DNA of 39,971 nt, taken from contig NZ_VTHJ01000075.1 in NCBI RefSeq assembly GCF_008386495.1, positions 1 to 39,971 of the forward strand. Reading direction: 5' to 3'. Shown here one piece after another: positions 23,117-31,652 of the stretch (its first letter is position 1; each line of letters starts with the position of its first letter). Under the pieces are notes generated by a model that saw only the letters and a program-made list of their open reading frames with translations, ran no database searches and had not been told where the DNA came from. A program made the position numbers and the translations under genes. This stretch comes from Streptomyces tailanensis (GTDB lineage Bacteria > Actinomycetota > Actinomycetes > Streptomycetales > Streptomycetaceae).

Positions 23117-23311
23117 ATGCCGAAGAACAAGTCGCACAGCGGTGCCAGCAAGCGCTTCAAGGTCACCGGCTCCGGCAAGGTGCTCCGTGAGCGCGCCGGC
23201 AAGCGCCACCTGCTCGAGCACAAGTCGTCCCGCGTGACGCGTCGCCTCACCGGCAACGCCGAGATGGCCCCGGGCGACGCCGCGAAGATCAAGAAGCTTC
23301 TCGGCAAGTGA
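23117..23311 (+). CDS. rpmI: 50S ribosomal protein L35
   Basis: A 64-aa, very basic protein of the large subunit, of usual length. It begins PKNKSHSGASKRFKVTGSGK and has the RHLLEHKSSRVTRRL core. ATG 23117 follows GAGGAGAG. It is 130 bp after infC and 102 bp before rplT; the three form the classic infC operon. Ribosomal assembly role only. Confidence 0.97.
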   Translation: MPKNKSHSGASKRFKVTGSGKVLRERAGKRHLLEHKSSRVTRRLTGNAEMAPGDAAKIKKLLGK

Positions 23312-23413
23312 TGTGAGCGGCGCCCCCCCCGGGAGCGCCGTACGTCAGGACCGGGACCCAATCGATTCCGGGTCGTGTGAAGACCACCACGGCCCCGCTA
23401 CAAGGAGTAAAAA

Positions 23414-23797
23414 GTGGCACGCGTCAAGCGGGCAGTCAACGCCCACAAGAAGCGCCGGGCGATCCTCGAGCAGGCCTCCGGCTACCGCGGTCAGCGTTCG
23501 CGTCTGTACCGCAAGGCCAAGGAGCAGGTCACCCACTCGCTGGTCTACAACTACAACGACCGCAAGAAGCGCAAGGGCGACTTCCGTCAGCTGTGGATCC
23601 AGCGCATCAACGCCGCTGCCCGCGCCAACGGCATCACGTACAACCGCTTCATCCAGGGTCTGAAGGCCGCGAACATCGAGGTCGACCGCAAGATCCTCGC
23701 CGAGCTGGCCGTCAACGACGCCACCGCGTTCGCCGCGCTGGTCGAGGTCGCCCAGAAGGCGCTGCCGGCGGATGTGAACGCGCCCAAGGCTGCGTGA
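23414..23797 (+). CDS. rplT: 50S ribosomal protein L20
   Basis: A 127-aa RNA-binding protein needed early in 50S assembly and, in other bacteria, a repressor of its own operon. It begins ARVKRAVNAHKKRR, has ASGYRGQRSRLYRKAKEQV and the C-terminal globular part INAAARANGITYNRFIQGLK. GTG 23414 is preceded by AAGGAG (23402-23407). Followed at once by a strong hairpin that may end part of the transcription. Confidence 0.97.
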   Translation: MARVKRAVNAHKKRRAILEQASGYRGQRSRLYRKAKEQVTHSLVYNYNDRKKRKGDFRQLWIQRINAAARANGITYNRFIQGLKAANIEVDRKILAELAVNDATAFAALVEVAQKALPADVNAPKAA

Positions 23798-23824
23798 CCG
23801 CTGGCGCTGGCCTTAGCCGCCGAA

Positions 23825-23856
23825 GGACCCGCAGGCCCCCTAGGGTCTGCGGGTCC
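23825..23856 (+). terminator. Terminator-like hairpin after rplT
   Basis: GGACCCGCAG (23825-23834) pairs perfectly with CTGCGGGTCC (23847-23856) over a 12-nt loop. It lies 28 bp after the rplT stop with no T-run, typical of Streptomyces. A family-A repeat follows 60 bp later. Downstream trmH may thus have its own promoter or rely on read-through. Confidence 0.7.
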
Positions 23857-23915
23857 CGGCGTTTGGTGCCGGGGTGTCTGGAGTGCGCTTGTACGTGCGG
23901 GTTGTGGTGGGTTGC

Positions 23916-23989
23916 TCGCGCAGTTCCCCGCGCCCCTTGACGGCATGGGTCGCGCCCGGGGCTTTCAAGGGGCGCGGGGAACTGCGCGA
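23916..23989. repeat. Dispersed palindromic repeat, family A copy 2
   Basis: The arms 23916-23940 and 23965-23989 are perfect 25-nt reverse complements, and 22 nt of them are identical to the arms of the copy at 7411-7482. The loops differ, so the arms are conserved as a unit. It fills the gap between rplT and trmH. Confidence 0.9.
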
Positions 23990-24084
23990 CCAGCCCCCAC
24001 TCAGCCGCAGCCGCCCTACGACCCCCACCTCCCGAACTCTCAGGCGCCCCACCCCCTCCCCATCCCTCCCACCGAAGGTGACCC

Positions 24085-24939
24085 ATGCCCGCCCCCGAGT
24101 TGATCTCACCGCGTTCCGCGCGCGTCTCCGCCGCGCGGCGGCTCGCCAAGCGGAACTTCAGGGGGAAGGACCGCCTGTTCCTCGCGGAGGGCCCGCAGGC
24201 CGTGCGGGAGGCGGCGGGGCATCAGGTGGACGGGACACCCACGCTGGTCGAGTTGTTCGCCACGGTCGAGGCCGCGGAGCGGTACGCCGACATCGTGGGG
24301 GAGGCCCGGGACGTCGGCGCCCGCATCCACCTCGCCGATGAGGCGGTCATCGCCGATATCTCCACCACCGTCACCCCGCAGGGCCTCGTCGGGATCTGCC
24401 GGTTCCTCGACACGCCGTTCGAGGACGTCCTCGCGGCCCGGCCCAAGCTCGTCGCCGTACTCGCCCACGTACGAGATCCGGGGAACGCCGGCACCGTACT
24501 GCGGTGTGCGGATGCCGCGGGGGCGGAGGCGGTCGTGCTCTCCGACGCGTCCGTCGACCTCTACAACCCCAAGGCCGTGCGCGCCTCCGTCGGCTCGTTG
24601 TTCCATCTGCCGGTCGCCGTCGGGGTGCCGGTCGAGCAGGCTGTCGCGGGGCTCAAGGACGCCGGGGTACGGATCCTCGCCGCGGACGGGGCGGGGGAGG
24701 ACGACCTGGACGACGAGCTGGACAAGGGGACCATGGGCGGGCCCACGGCCTGGGTGTTCGGGAACGAGGCCTGGGGGCTGCCCGAGGAGACGCGGGCGCT
24801 GACCGACGCCGTCGTCCGCGTGCCCATCCACGGAAAGGCCGAGAGCCTGAACCTCGCGACGGCCGCCGCCGTATGTCTCTACGCGTCCGCCCGTGCGCAG
24901 CGCGCCTTCGGAGGGTGCCGCACCGTCACTCCCAGCTAG
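24085..24939 (+). CDS. TrmH/SpoU-family RNA 2'-O-methyltransferase
   Basis: A 284-aa SPOUT methyltransferase that uses SAM to methylate a ribose in rRNA or tRNA. The N-terminal substrate-binding domain (about 10-100) starts ARRLAKRNFRGKDRLFLAEGPQAV. SPOUT motifs: 1, HVRDPGNAGTVLRCADAAGA; 2, WVFGNEAWGLPEE; 3, IPHGKAESLNLATAAAV-like (VPIHGKAESLNLATAA), which form the trefoil knot. Closest in style to RlmB/TsnR-type 23S rRNA enzymes; some Streptomyces members give self-resistance to thiostrepton, but that is not implied here. ATG 24085. It is 54 bp before the kinase gene. Confidence 0.9.
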   Translation: MPAPELISPRSARVSAARRLAKRNFRGKDRLFLAEGPQAVREAAGHQVDGTPTLVELFATVEAAERYADIVGEARDVGARIHLADEAVIADISTTVTPQGLVGICRFLDTPFEDVLAARPKLVAVLAHVRDPGNAGTVLRCADAAGAEAVVLSDASVDLYNPKAVRASVGSLFHLPVAVGVPVEQAVAGLKDAGVRILAADGAGEDDLDDELDKGTMGGPTAWVFGNEAWGLPEETRALTDAVVRVPIHGKAESLNLATAAAVCLYASARAQRAFGGCRTVTPS

Positions 24940-24992
24940 TAGGGTGACGGGCTCGGGGGCCCACTGCACAACGCGAGAGGTGGGGTACGGGG

Positions 24993-26138
24993 ATGAGGGT
25001 CGGCACGAGCAGCACACTGGGGGGACGCGATGTGCCTGCCACGCCCGCGACCCGGCACGGTGATCCCGCCGAGCTCGGCATCGACCCCGACGAGCTCCCC
25101 GACGGACTCGTCGTCGCCGATGAACAGGGCCGTGTGATCTGCTTCAATGCCGCCGCCGCCCGCATCACCGCCACGGCCGCCGCTGACGCCCTCGGCCGCA
25201 CCCTCGAACGCGCCCTGCCATTAGAGGACCTCGAAGGCCGCCGCTGGTGGCAGCTGACCGACCCGTACGGGGGGCTCGCGATCCGGGTCGGACAGCCCGA
25301 GCGGAACCTGCTCCTGCCGGGGGCGCGCGAAGTCCTCGTATCGGCGCGCTACATCCGTACCGAGCCCACCGGCCCCGTCCGCCGGGTCGTCGTCTCCCTC
25401 CGCGACACCGAGGCCCGCCGCCGCACCGAGCGCAGCCACGCCGAGCTGATCGCCACGGTCGCCCACGAACTGCGCTCGCCGCTGACGTCCGTGAAGGGGT
25501 TCACCGCGACCCTGCTGGCCAAGTGGGAGCGGTTCACCGATGACCAGAAAAAGCTGATGCTGGAGACCGTCGACGCCGACGCCAACCGGGTCACCCGGCT
25601 CATCGCCGAGCTGCTCGACATCTCACGCATCGACTCCGGACGGCTCGAAGTGCGACGCCAGCCCGTCGACATAGGCGCGGCCGTCGGACGGCACATCCAG
25701 GCGTACGTCGCCGCGGGCCAGCCCGCCGACCGGTTCCTGCTGCGGATCGAGCAGCCGCTGCCCAGCCTGTGGGCGGACCCCGACAAGATCGACCAGGTGC
25801 TGAGCAACCTGCTGGAAAATGCGGTGCGGCACGGCGAGGGAACCGTCACGATTGACGTCACGCCCGCCGCGTCCCCCCGGGAAGGGGACGGCCATCCACA
25901 TGCTGCCACGTCGGTCATCGTGAGCGACGAGGGCACCGGCATCCCGGAGGAGTCCATGAACCGCGTCTTCACCCGCTTCTGGCGGGGCAGCAAGCGCGGC
26001 GGCACCGGCCTCGGGCTGTACATCGTCAAGGGCATCGTCGAGGCCCACGGCGGCACCATCACGGTCGGACGCGCCCCCGGCGGCGGCGCCGAGTTCCGAT
26101 TTACGTTGCCCGTGGGGGCCCCGGCCTATCTGGCGTGA
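24993..26138 (+). CDS. Soluble PAS-domain sensor histidine kinase with a TTA codon
   Basis: A 381-aa cytosolic kinase with no transmembrane segment. Residues about 33-135 form a PAS-like sensor (ELPDGLVVADEQGRVICFN). The H-box is VAHELRSPLTSVKGF with His158; then N-box (DQVLSNLLENAVRHG), G1 (VSDEGTGIP) and G2 (GGTGLGLYIVKGIVEAHGG). No response regulator is next to it, so it is an orphan kinase. Leu77 is encoded by TTA (25221-25223), the codon read by the bldA tRNA; that ties its translation to development. It sits inside the translation operon between trmH and pheS. ATG 24993. Confidence 0.92.
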   Translation: MRVGTSSTLGGRDVPATPATRHGDPAELGIDPDELPDGLVVADEQGRVICFNAAAARITATAAADALGRTLERALPLEDLEGRRWWQLTDPYGGLAIRVGQPERNLLLPGAREVLVSARYIRTEPTGPVRRVVVSLRDTEARRRTERSHAELIATVAHELRSPLTSVKGFTATLLAKWERFTDDQKKLMLETVDADANRVTRLIAELLDISRIDSGRLEVRRQPVDIGAAVGRHIQAYVAAGQPADRFLLRIEQPLPSLWADPDKIDQVLSNLLENAVRHGEGTVTIDVTPAASPREGDGHPHAATSVIVSDEGTGIPEESMNRVFTRFWRGSKRGGTGLGLYIVKGIVEAHGGTITVGRAPGGGAEFRFTLPVGAPAYLA

Positions 26139-26179
26139 GCACCACGGGCGCGTTCGTCCACCTCAACCCCGTTAGACTC

Positions 26180-26209
26180 GGTCTTTGGCACCTTTGTGTC
26201 CCAAAAACC
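26180..26209 (+). promoter_or_regulatory. AT-rich hairpin in the pheS leader
   Basis: GGTCTTTGG (26180-26188) pairs with CCAAAAACC (26201-26209) with one mismatch, over a 12-nt loop CACCTTTGTGTC. Such AT content is unusual here. It lies 65 nt before pheS, where some bacteria use attenuation. A TAGACT at 26173-26178 may be a -10 element, without a clear -35. Confidence 0.35.
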
Positions 26210-26273
26210 GTGACGCACTGTCCACGAGTCGGTACGGGGACCATCCGCCAGCCAATCGGAAGCACGGGAAGAG

Positions 26274-27395
26274 ATGTCGGCACCGAATAAGTCGTACGAC
26301 CCTGTCGAGGTCGAGGCGTTGAAACCGGAAGAAATCGAGCGCATGCGGGACGAGGCGCTCGCCGCCTTCGCCGCCGCGGACTCCCTCGACGCGCTCCAGG
26401 AGGCCAAGGTCGCCCACACCGGGGGCACCTCCCCGCTGGCGCTCGCCAACCGCGAGATCGGCGCCCTGCCCCCGCATGCCAAGGCCGCCGCCGGAAAGCT
26501 GGTCGGCCAGGCCCGCGGCGCCGTGAACAAGGGCCTCGCCGCCCGCCAGACCGAGCTGGAGGCCGAGCGCGACGCACGCGTGCTGGTCGAGGAGGCGGTG
26601 GACGTCACGCTGCCGTACGACCGCGTACCGGCCGGCGCCCGCCACCCGCTGACCACGCTCTCGGAGCGCATCGAGGACATCTTCGTGGCCATGGGCTACG
26701 AGGTCGCCGAGGGCCCGCAGGTCGAGGCCGAGTGGTTCAACTTCGACGCCCTCAACATCGGCCCGGACCACCCGGCCCGCGGCGAGGCCGACACGTTCTT
26801 TGTGCAGGGCCCCGAGGGCGGCACCGAGTCCGGCGTCGTGCTGCGCACCCACACCTCGCCCGTGCAGATCCGCTCCCTGCTCGACCGTGAGCTGCCGGTG
26901 TACGTGATCTGCCCCGGCGTCGTCTACCGCACCGACGAGCTGGACGCCACCCACACCCCGGTCTTCCGCCAGGTCGAGCTGCTGGCCGTCGACGAGGGCC
27001 TGACCATGGCCGACCTCAAGGGCACGATGGACCACATGGTCCAGTCGCTGTTCGGCGAGGGCATGAAGACGCGGCTGCGGCCGAACTTCTTCCCGTTCAC
27101 CGAGCCGTCCGCCGAGATGGACATGGTGTGCTACGTCTGCCGCGGCGAGTCCGTCGGCAACCCCGACCGGCCCTGCCGCACCTGCTCCAGCGAGGGCTGG
27201 ATCGAGCTCGGCGGCTGCGGCATGGTCAACCCCAAGGTGCTGACCGCCTGCGGTGTCGATCCCGAGAAGTACAGCGGGTTCGCCTTCGGGTTCGGCATCG
27301 AGCGGATGCTGATGTTCCGCCACAACGTCGAAGACATGCGAGACATGGTCGAGGGTGACGTCCGGTTCACTCGGCCCTTCGGGATGGAGATCTGA
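26274..27395 (+). CDS. pheS: Phenylalanyl-tRNA synthetase alpha subunit
   Basis: A 373-aa catalytic subunit of the alpha2-beta2 class IIc synthetase that charges tRNA-Phe. N-terminal coiled-coil region (about 1-100) for tRNA contact; then class II motifs: RTHTSPVQIRSL, motif 2 YRTDELDATHTPVFRQVE, and motif 3 GFAFGFGIERMLMFRH. The zinc-like cluster CYVCRGE ... CRTCSSEGW is seen at about 284-303. ATG 26274 with a GGGAAGAG upstream. The stop overlaps the pheT start (TGATG), so the subunits are translated in a coupled way. Confidence 0.97.
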   Translation: MSAPNKSYDPVEVEALKPEEIERMRDEALAAFAAADSLDALQEAKVAHTGGTSPLALANREIGALPPHAKAAAGKLVGQARGAVNKGLAARQTELEAERDARVLVEEAVDVTLPYDRVPAGARHPLTTLSERIEDIFVAMGYEVAEGPQVEAEWFNFDALNIGPDHPARGEADTFFVQGPEGGTESGVVLRTHTSPVQIRSLLDRELPVYVICPGVVYRTDELDATHTPVFRQVELLAVDEGLTMADLKGTMDHMVQSLFGEGMKTRLRPNFFPFTEPSAEMDMVCYVCRGESVGNPDRPCRTCSSEGWIELGGCGMVNPKVLTACGVDPEKYSGFAFGFGIERMLMFRHNVEDMRDMVEGDVRFTRPFGMEI

Positions 27396-29917
27396 TGCGG
27401 GTCCCGCTTTCTTGGCTGCGGGAGTACGTCGACCTGCCGGCCACCGAGACCGGCCGTGACGTCCAGGCCAAGCTCATTTCGGCCGGCCTGGAGGTCGAGA
27501 CGGTCGAGCAGCTCGGCGACGGCCTCAAGGGCCCCCTCGTCGTCGGCCAGGTACTGACCATCGAGGAGCTGGAGGGCTTCAAGAAGCCGATCCGCTTCTG
27601 CACCGTCGACGTCGGCACCGCCAACGGCACCGGAGAGCCCCAGGAGATCGTCTGCGGCGCCCGCAACTTCGCCGTCGGCGACAAGGTCGTGGTCGTCCTC
27701 CCCGGCGCCGAACTGCCCGGTGGCTTCGCGATCTCCGCCCGCAAGACCTACGGCCGCAACTCGCACGGCATGATCTGCTCCAGCGACGAGCTGGGCATGG
27801 GCGACGACGGCACCAAGGGCATCATCGTGCTGCCGCCGGAGACCGAGGTCGGCAAGGACGCCGTCGAGCTGCTGGAGCTGGTCGACGAGGTCCTCGACAT
27901 CGCCGTCACCGCCAACCGTGGCGACTGCCTGTCGATCCGCGGCGTCGCCCGCGAGACCGCCATCGCCTACGGCCTGCCGCTGCGCGACCCGGCGCTCCTC
28001 GACGTCCCGGGCCCGAACGCCTTCGGCCACCCGGTCCAGGTCTCCGACCCGCTCGGCTGCGACCGCTTCACCGCCCGCACCGTCACCGGGCTCGACCCGG
28101 AGGCGCGCTCCCCGATCTGGCTCAAGCGCCGGCTGCAGAAGGTCGGCATGCGCCCGATCTCCCTCGCCGTCGACATCACCAACTACGTGATGATGGAGCT
28201 CGGCCAGCCGCTGCACGCCTACGACCGGGGGCTGGTCCAGGGCACCATCGGCGTACGCCGGGCCGCGGAGGGCGAGAAGATCGTCACCCTCGACGGGGTC
28301 ACGCGCGCCCTGCACGCCGAGGACCTCGTCATCACCGACGACCGCGGCCCGATCGGGCTCGCGGGCGTGATGGGCGGTGCCAACACCGAGATCGCCGACC
28401 ACGATGCCACCGAGAACGGGGCGAACGCGTCCACCGAGGTCGTCATCGAGGCCGCCCACTTCGACCAGGTCGCCATCGCGCGCACGGCTCGCCGTCACAA
28501 GCTGTCGTCGGAGGCGTCCCGCCGCTTCGAGCGCGGCGTCGACCCGCAGGCCGCGGCCGCCGCCGCCCAGCGCACGGTCGACCTGCTGGTGCTCCTCGCG
28601 GGCGGCACGGCCGACGCGGGCGTCACCGAGGCGACCGCGCCCTCCGCGCCGCACACGATCACCATGCCGGCGGACCACCCGGACAAGGTCGCGGGCGTCA
28701 CCTACGGCCGCGAGATCGTCGTACGCCGCCTCCAGGAGGTCGGCTGCGATGTCTACGGGCAGGACGAGCTGATCGTCACGGTGCCGTCCTGGCGGCCCGA
28801 CCTCGCCGAGATCAACGATCTCGCCGAGGAGGTCATCCGCCTGGAGGGCTACGAGAACCTGCCCTCCACGCTGCCCAAGCCCCCGTCGGGCCGCGGCCTG
28901 ACCCACCGGCAGCGGCTGCACCGCCGCGTCGGCCGGGCGCTGGCCGGCGCCGGGTACGTCGAGGCGCCCAACTACCCGTTCATCAACGAGCAGATCTTCG
29001 ACCAGCTCGGCCTGGACGCCGACGACCCGGCCCGCCGCGTCGTCAAGCTCACCAACCCGCTCAACGACGAGGAGCCCGCGCTCCGTACGTCGCTGCTGCC
29101 GGGCCTGCTCGGTGCGCTGCGGCGCAACGACGGACGGGGTTCGCACGATCTGGCCCTGTTCGAGACGGGTCTGGTGTTCCACCTGCGTGCGGAGCAGGGC
29201 GTCGCCGGGCACCTGCCCGTCGACCGGCGTCCGACCGACGAGGAGATCGCCGCGCTGAACGCCGTGCTCCCCGAGCAGCCGCGGCACGTCGCCGTCGTCC
29301 TCGCCGGGGCCCGTGAGCAGGCCGGCTGGTGGGGCAAGGGCCGTCCGGCAGTCTGGGCCGACGCCGTCGAGGCGGGGCGCGCGGTCGCCCGTGAGGCCGG
29401 TGCCGAACTGGCCGTCCGCAAGGGGCAGTACGGGCCCTGGCATCCGGGCCGGTGCGCCGCGCTGGCGATCACCGTGGACGGAGCCGAGCGGGTCATCGGC
29501 CACGCCGGTGAACTGCACCCGCGCGTCGTGAAGGCGCTGGGGCTGCCCGCCCGTACCTGCGCGATGGAGCTGAACCTGGACGCGCTGGAGGCGGTCGGCG
29601 ACGACGCCCCGCAGGCACCGGGCATCTCCACGTTCCCCGTCGCCACACAGGATGTCGCCCTCGTCGTCGACGAGTTCTTGCCGCACGCCGACGTCGAGGC
29701 CGCGCTGCGGGAGGGCGCGGGTGAACTCCTGGAGGGCATCCGGCTGTTCGACGTGTACGAGAACGCCGAGCAGTTGGGAGAGGGGCGCAAGTCACTGGCG
29801 TACGCGCTTCGCTTCCGGGCCGGGGATCGCACGCTGACCGTGGACGAGGCTTCGGCCGCCCGGGATGCGGCGGTCGCCCTCGCGGGCGAGCGTACCGGGG
29901 CGGTTCTGCGGAGTTAG
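27395..29917 (+). CDS. pheT: Phenylalanyl-tRNA synthetase beta subunit
   Basis: An 840-aa beta subunit. Domains in order: N-terminal region with an EMAP/OB tRNA-binding domain (about 40-155, VVCGARNFAVGDKVVVVLPG-like), B3/B4 editing domain (about 215-380), B5 DNA-binding-like fold (about 415-490), a catalytic-like core (about 500-715), and a C-terminal FDX-ACB anticodon-binding domain (about 740-840, starting ISTFPVATQDVALVVDE). Length is normal for actinobacteria. It ends the translation operon; a composite palindromic repeat follows. Confidence 0.97.
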   Translation: MRVPLSWLREYVDLPATETGRDVQAKLISAGLEVETVEQLGDGLKGPLVVGQVLTIEELEGFKKPIRFCTVDVGTANGTGEPQEIVCGARNFAVGDKVVVVLPGAELPGGFAISARKTYGRNSHGMICSSDELGMGDDGTKGIIVLPPETEVGKDAVELLELVDEVLDIAVTANRGDCLSIRGVARETAIAYGLPLRDPALLDVPGPNAFGHPVQVSDPLGCDRFTARTVTGLDPEARSPIWLKRRLQKVGMRPISLAVDITNYVMMELGQPLHAYDRGLVQGTIGVRRAAEGEKIVTLDGVTRALHAEDLVITDDRGPIGLAGVMGGANTEIADHDATENGANASTEVVIEAAHFDQVAIARTARRHKLSSEASRRFERGVDPQAAAAAAQRTVDLLVLLAGGTADAGVTEATAPSAPHTITMPADHPDKVAGVTYGREIVVRRLQEVGCDVYGQDELIVTVPSWRPDLAEINDLAEEVIRLEGYENLPSTLPKPPSGRGLTHRQRLHRRVGRALAGAGYVEAPNYPFINEQIFDQLGLDADDPARRVVKLTNPLNDEEPALRTSLLPGLLGALRRNDGRGSHDLALFETGLVFHLRAEQGVAGHLPVDRRPTDEEIAALNAVLPEQPRHVAVVLAGAREQAGWWGKGRPAVWADAVEAGRAVAREAGAELAVRKGQYGPWHPGRCAALAITVDGAERVIGHAGELHPRVVKALGLPARTCAMELNLDALEAVGDDAPQAPGISTFPVATQDVALVVDEFLPHADVEAALREGAGELLEGIRLFDVYENAEQLGEGRKSLAYALRFRAGDRTLTVDEASAARDAAVALAGERTGAVLRS

Positions 29918-29970
29918 GGCGCCCAAGGGGCGGGGAGCTGCGATTTCGTCGGCGGCTGCGGGTAGTTCGT

Positions 29971-30080
29971 GGCTGGTCGCGCAGTTCCCCGCCCTTAACA
30001 GCATGTGGGTGGCGCGCGGAGCTTTTTAGGGACGCGGGGCTGTGTCGATATGCGGCTCCGCCGCGTGGGCGCGACCAGCC
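29971..30080. repeat. Composite repeat: family-A left arm plus family-B unit (pheT terminator candidate)
   Basis: The 12-nt outer arms GGCTGGTCGCGC (29971-29982) and GCGCGACCAGCC (30069-30080) are perfect complements. The left side carries the family-A arm (GTCGCGCAGTTCCCCGC); the right half is a family-B unit (GGGGCTGTGTCGATATGCGG) like those at 8521-8672. A chimera of two repeat families suggests recombination between copies. It fills 29918-30192 after pheT, with no gene. Confidence 0.75.
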
Positions 30081-30192
30081 CCCACCTACCCGCAGTCGAC
30101 AAGCCACCCTCAGTCCCCGGTCCTTAGTCGCCCGGCCACCGCCGGAGGCGCTACGCTGCCAATCGCCGGCACCGAGCCACCGGAGGGCCTCC

Positions 30193-31533
30193 ATGCAGCC
30201 CAATACCCTGCTCGACGCGATTCTCGACGAGGCCGGTGTTTCCCACGCCGGGCTCGCCGCGCATGTCAACCAGGCGGGGCGGGCGAGAGGGCTCTCGCTG
30301 AGGTATGAACACACCGCCGTGGCACGGTGGTTGAAGGGGCAGCGGCCGCGCGGGCAGGTGCCCGACCTGATCTGCGAGGTGCTCGCAGCGCGACTGCACC
30401 GGACCGTCACCCTCGACGACATCGGACTCGGCGTGCCCGGCGAGCCCACCTCCCAGCACGGTGCCGGGCTCTCGGGTTTCGTGGAGCGGGCCACCGCCCT
30501 GTGGCGCTCCGACGAACAGCAGCGGCCGCATGTCCTCGGTGCCCCGGCCGTCACCGGGACGCCCGCCGTGATGCCCGTGTGGGAGTGGGAGAACCCGCCG
30601 GAGGACGTCGACGTCTCGCGCGGCGGGCGGCACCAGGTCAGCATGGCCGACATCGAGATGCTGCGGGCGGCCCGCAGCCACTACGAGCAGATGTACCGCA
30701 AGGCGGGCGGCATAGCGACCCGTACGCGCATCGTCGGGTTCCTCAATGCCGAGGCCGCGCCCCTGCTGCGCGGCAGCTACACCGACGCCACCGGGCGCCA
30801 ACTGCACCGGGCCACCGGTGGGTTGGTGGCGGTCGCCGGGATCTGCGCGTACGACTCCGACGCCCATGGGCTCGCCCAGCGGTACTTCCATCAGGCACTC
30901 AGGCTGGCGAAGGCGAGCGGAGACCGGGGGCTCGGGGCCTATGTGATCGCGCTGCTCGTCAACCAGGCGCTGTTCATGAAGGAGTACCGGCAGGCCGTCG
31001 CCTTCGCCGAGGCCGCGCTGCGCACCGCCGGCAAGCACATCACCCCGGCGCTCGCCTCCGACCTGTACGCGATGCAGGCCAAGGCGTATGCGCACCTCGG
31101 CGACGGCACGAGCGCGCTGTCCTGCATCCGGCGGGCGGAACAGGCCGCCGAGCGCATCCGTCGCGGGTACGAACCCGATGAGACCGGCTATGTCCAACCC
31201 GGCCTCGTCAACGTACAGGTGGCGGAGGCGCTGCTCAGCCTCGGCGACCTGGCCGCCGCCGCAGAGCACGCCGCGGCAGCCGTCGACAACCCGGCGCACG
31301 ACAGGGGGCGTGTGCACCGGCTCGCGATGCTCAGCCAGATCGAGTTGAGGCAGGGCAACGCGGACAAGGCGGTGGCGAGCGCGGTCGAAATGGCCGAGCG
31401 GGCGCGCGGAATGGAGTCCATGCGCCTGCGTGACAGACTGCGGGCGGTACGCGAACACCTCGTGCGCAGCGGCTGCGCGGGGACCGCCGAAGCCGCCGAA
31501 CTCATCGACGGAGCACTGCGCGTACCGCTCTGA
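30193..31533 (+). CDS. NsdA/NsdB-like helix-turn-helix TPR regulator
   Basis: A 446-aa regulatory protein. Residues 1-80 contain an XRE-like region (TLLDAILDEAGVSHAGLAAHVNQ ... AVARWLKGQRPRGQVPDLI) and the rest is a helical solenoid with TPR-like repeats (AHGLAQRYFHQALRLAKASG, LYAMQAKAYAHLGDGTSAL, VAEALLSLGDLAAAAEHA). This is the architecture of NsdA-type proteins, which are negative regulators of Streptomyces development and antibiotic production; its role here is inferred from that. ATG 30193 follows CCGGAGGG by 6 nt. It is followed by a NUDIX gene, 119 bp away. Confidence 0.8.
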   Translation: MQPNTLLDAILDEAGVSHAGLAAHVNQAGRARGLSLRYEHTAVARWLKGQRPRGQVPDLICEVLAARLHRTVTLDDIGLGVPGEPTSQHGAGLSGFVERATALWRSDEQQRPHVLGAPAVTGTPAVMPVWEWENPPEDVDVSRGGRHQVSMADIEMLRAARSHYEQMYRKAGGIATRTRIVGFLNAEAAPLLRGSYTDATGRQLHRATGGLVAVAGICAYDSDAHGLAQRYFHQALRLAKASGDRGLGAYVIALLVNQALFMKEYRQAVAFAEAALRTAGKHITPALASDLYAMQAKAYAHLGDGTSALSCIRRAEQAAERIRRGYEPDETGYVQPGLVNVQVAEALLSLGDLAAAAEHAAAAVDNPAHDRGRVHRLAMLSQIELRQGNADKAVASAVEMAERARGMESMRLRDRLRAVREHLVRSGCAGTAEAAELIDGALRVPL

Positions 31534-31652
31534 GGCCGCCCTCCGCCACGCTCCGGGCCCGGCCGCGCACCCGCCGTGCACCGGCTGTGCGCCTGCTGTC
31601 AGAAGGCTCCTGCTGCGATATTGCCACTTACTCGGCGGAAGGTGGCAGAACC

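Noticed and set aside
26160..26273. tRNA or T-box before pheS
   Set aside because: No cloverleaf, T-box bulge sequence or antiterminator motif could be traced; only one hairpin is seen.
27131..29686. 851-codon minus-strand open frame
   Set aside because: Complement of pheT and the end of pheS; composition is Gly/Asp/Val-rich, typical of an antisense frame.
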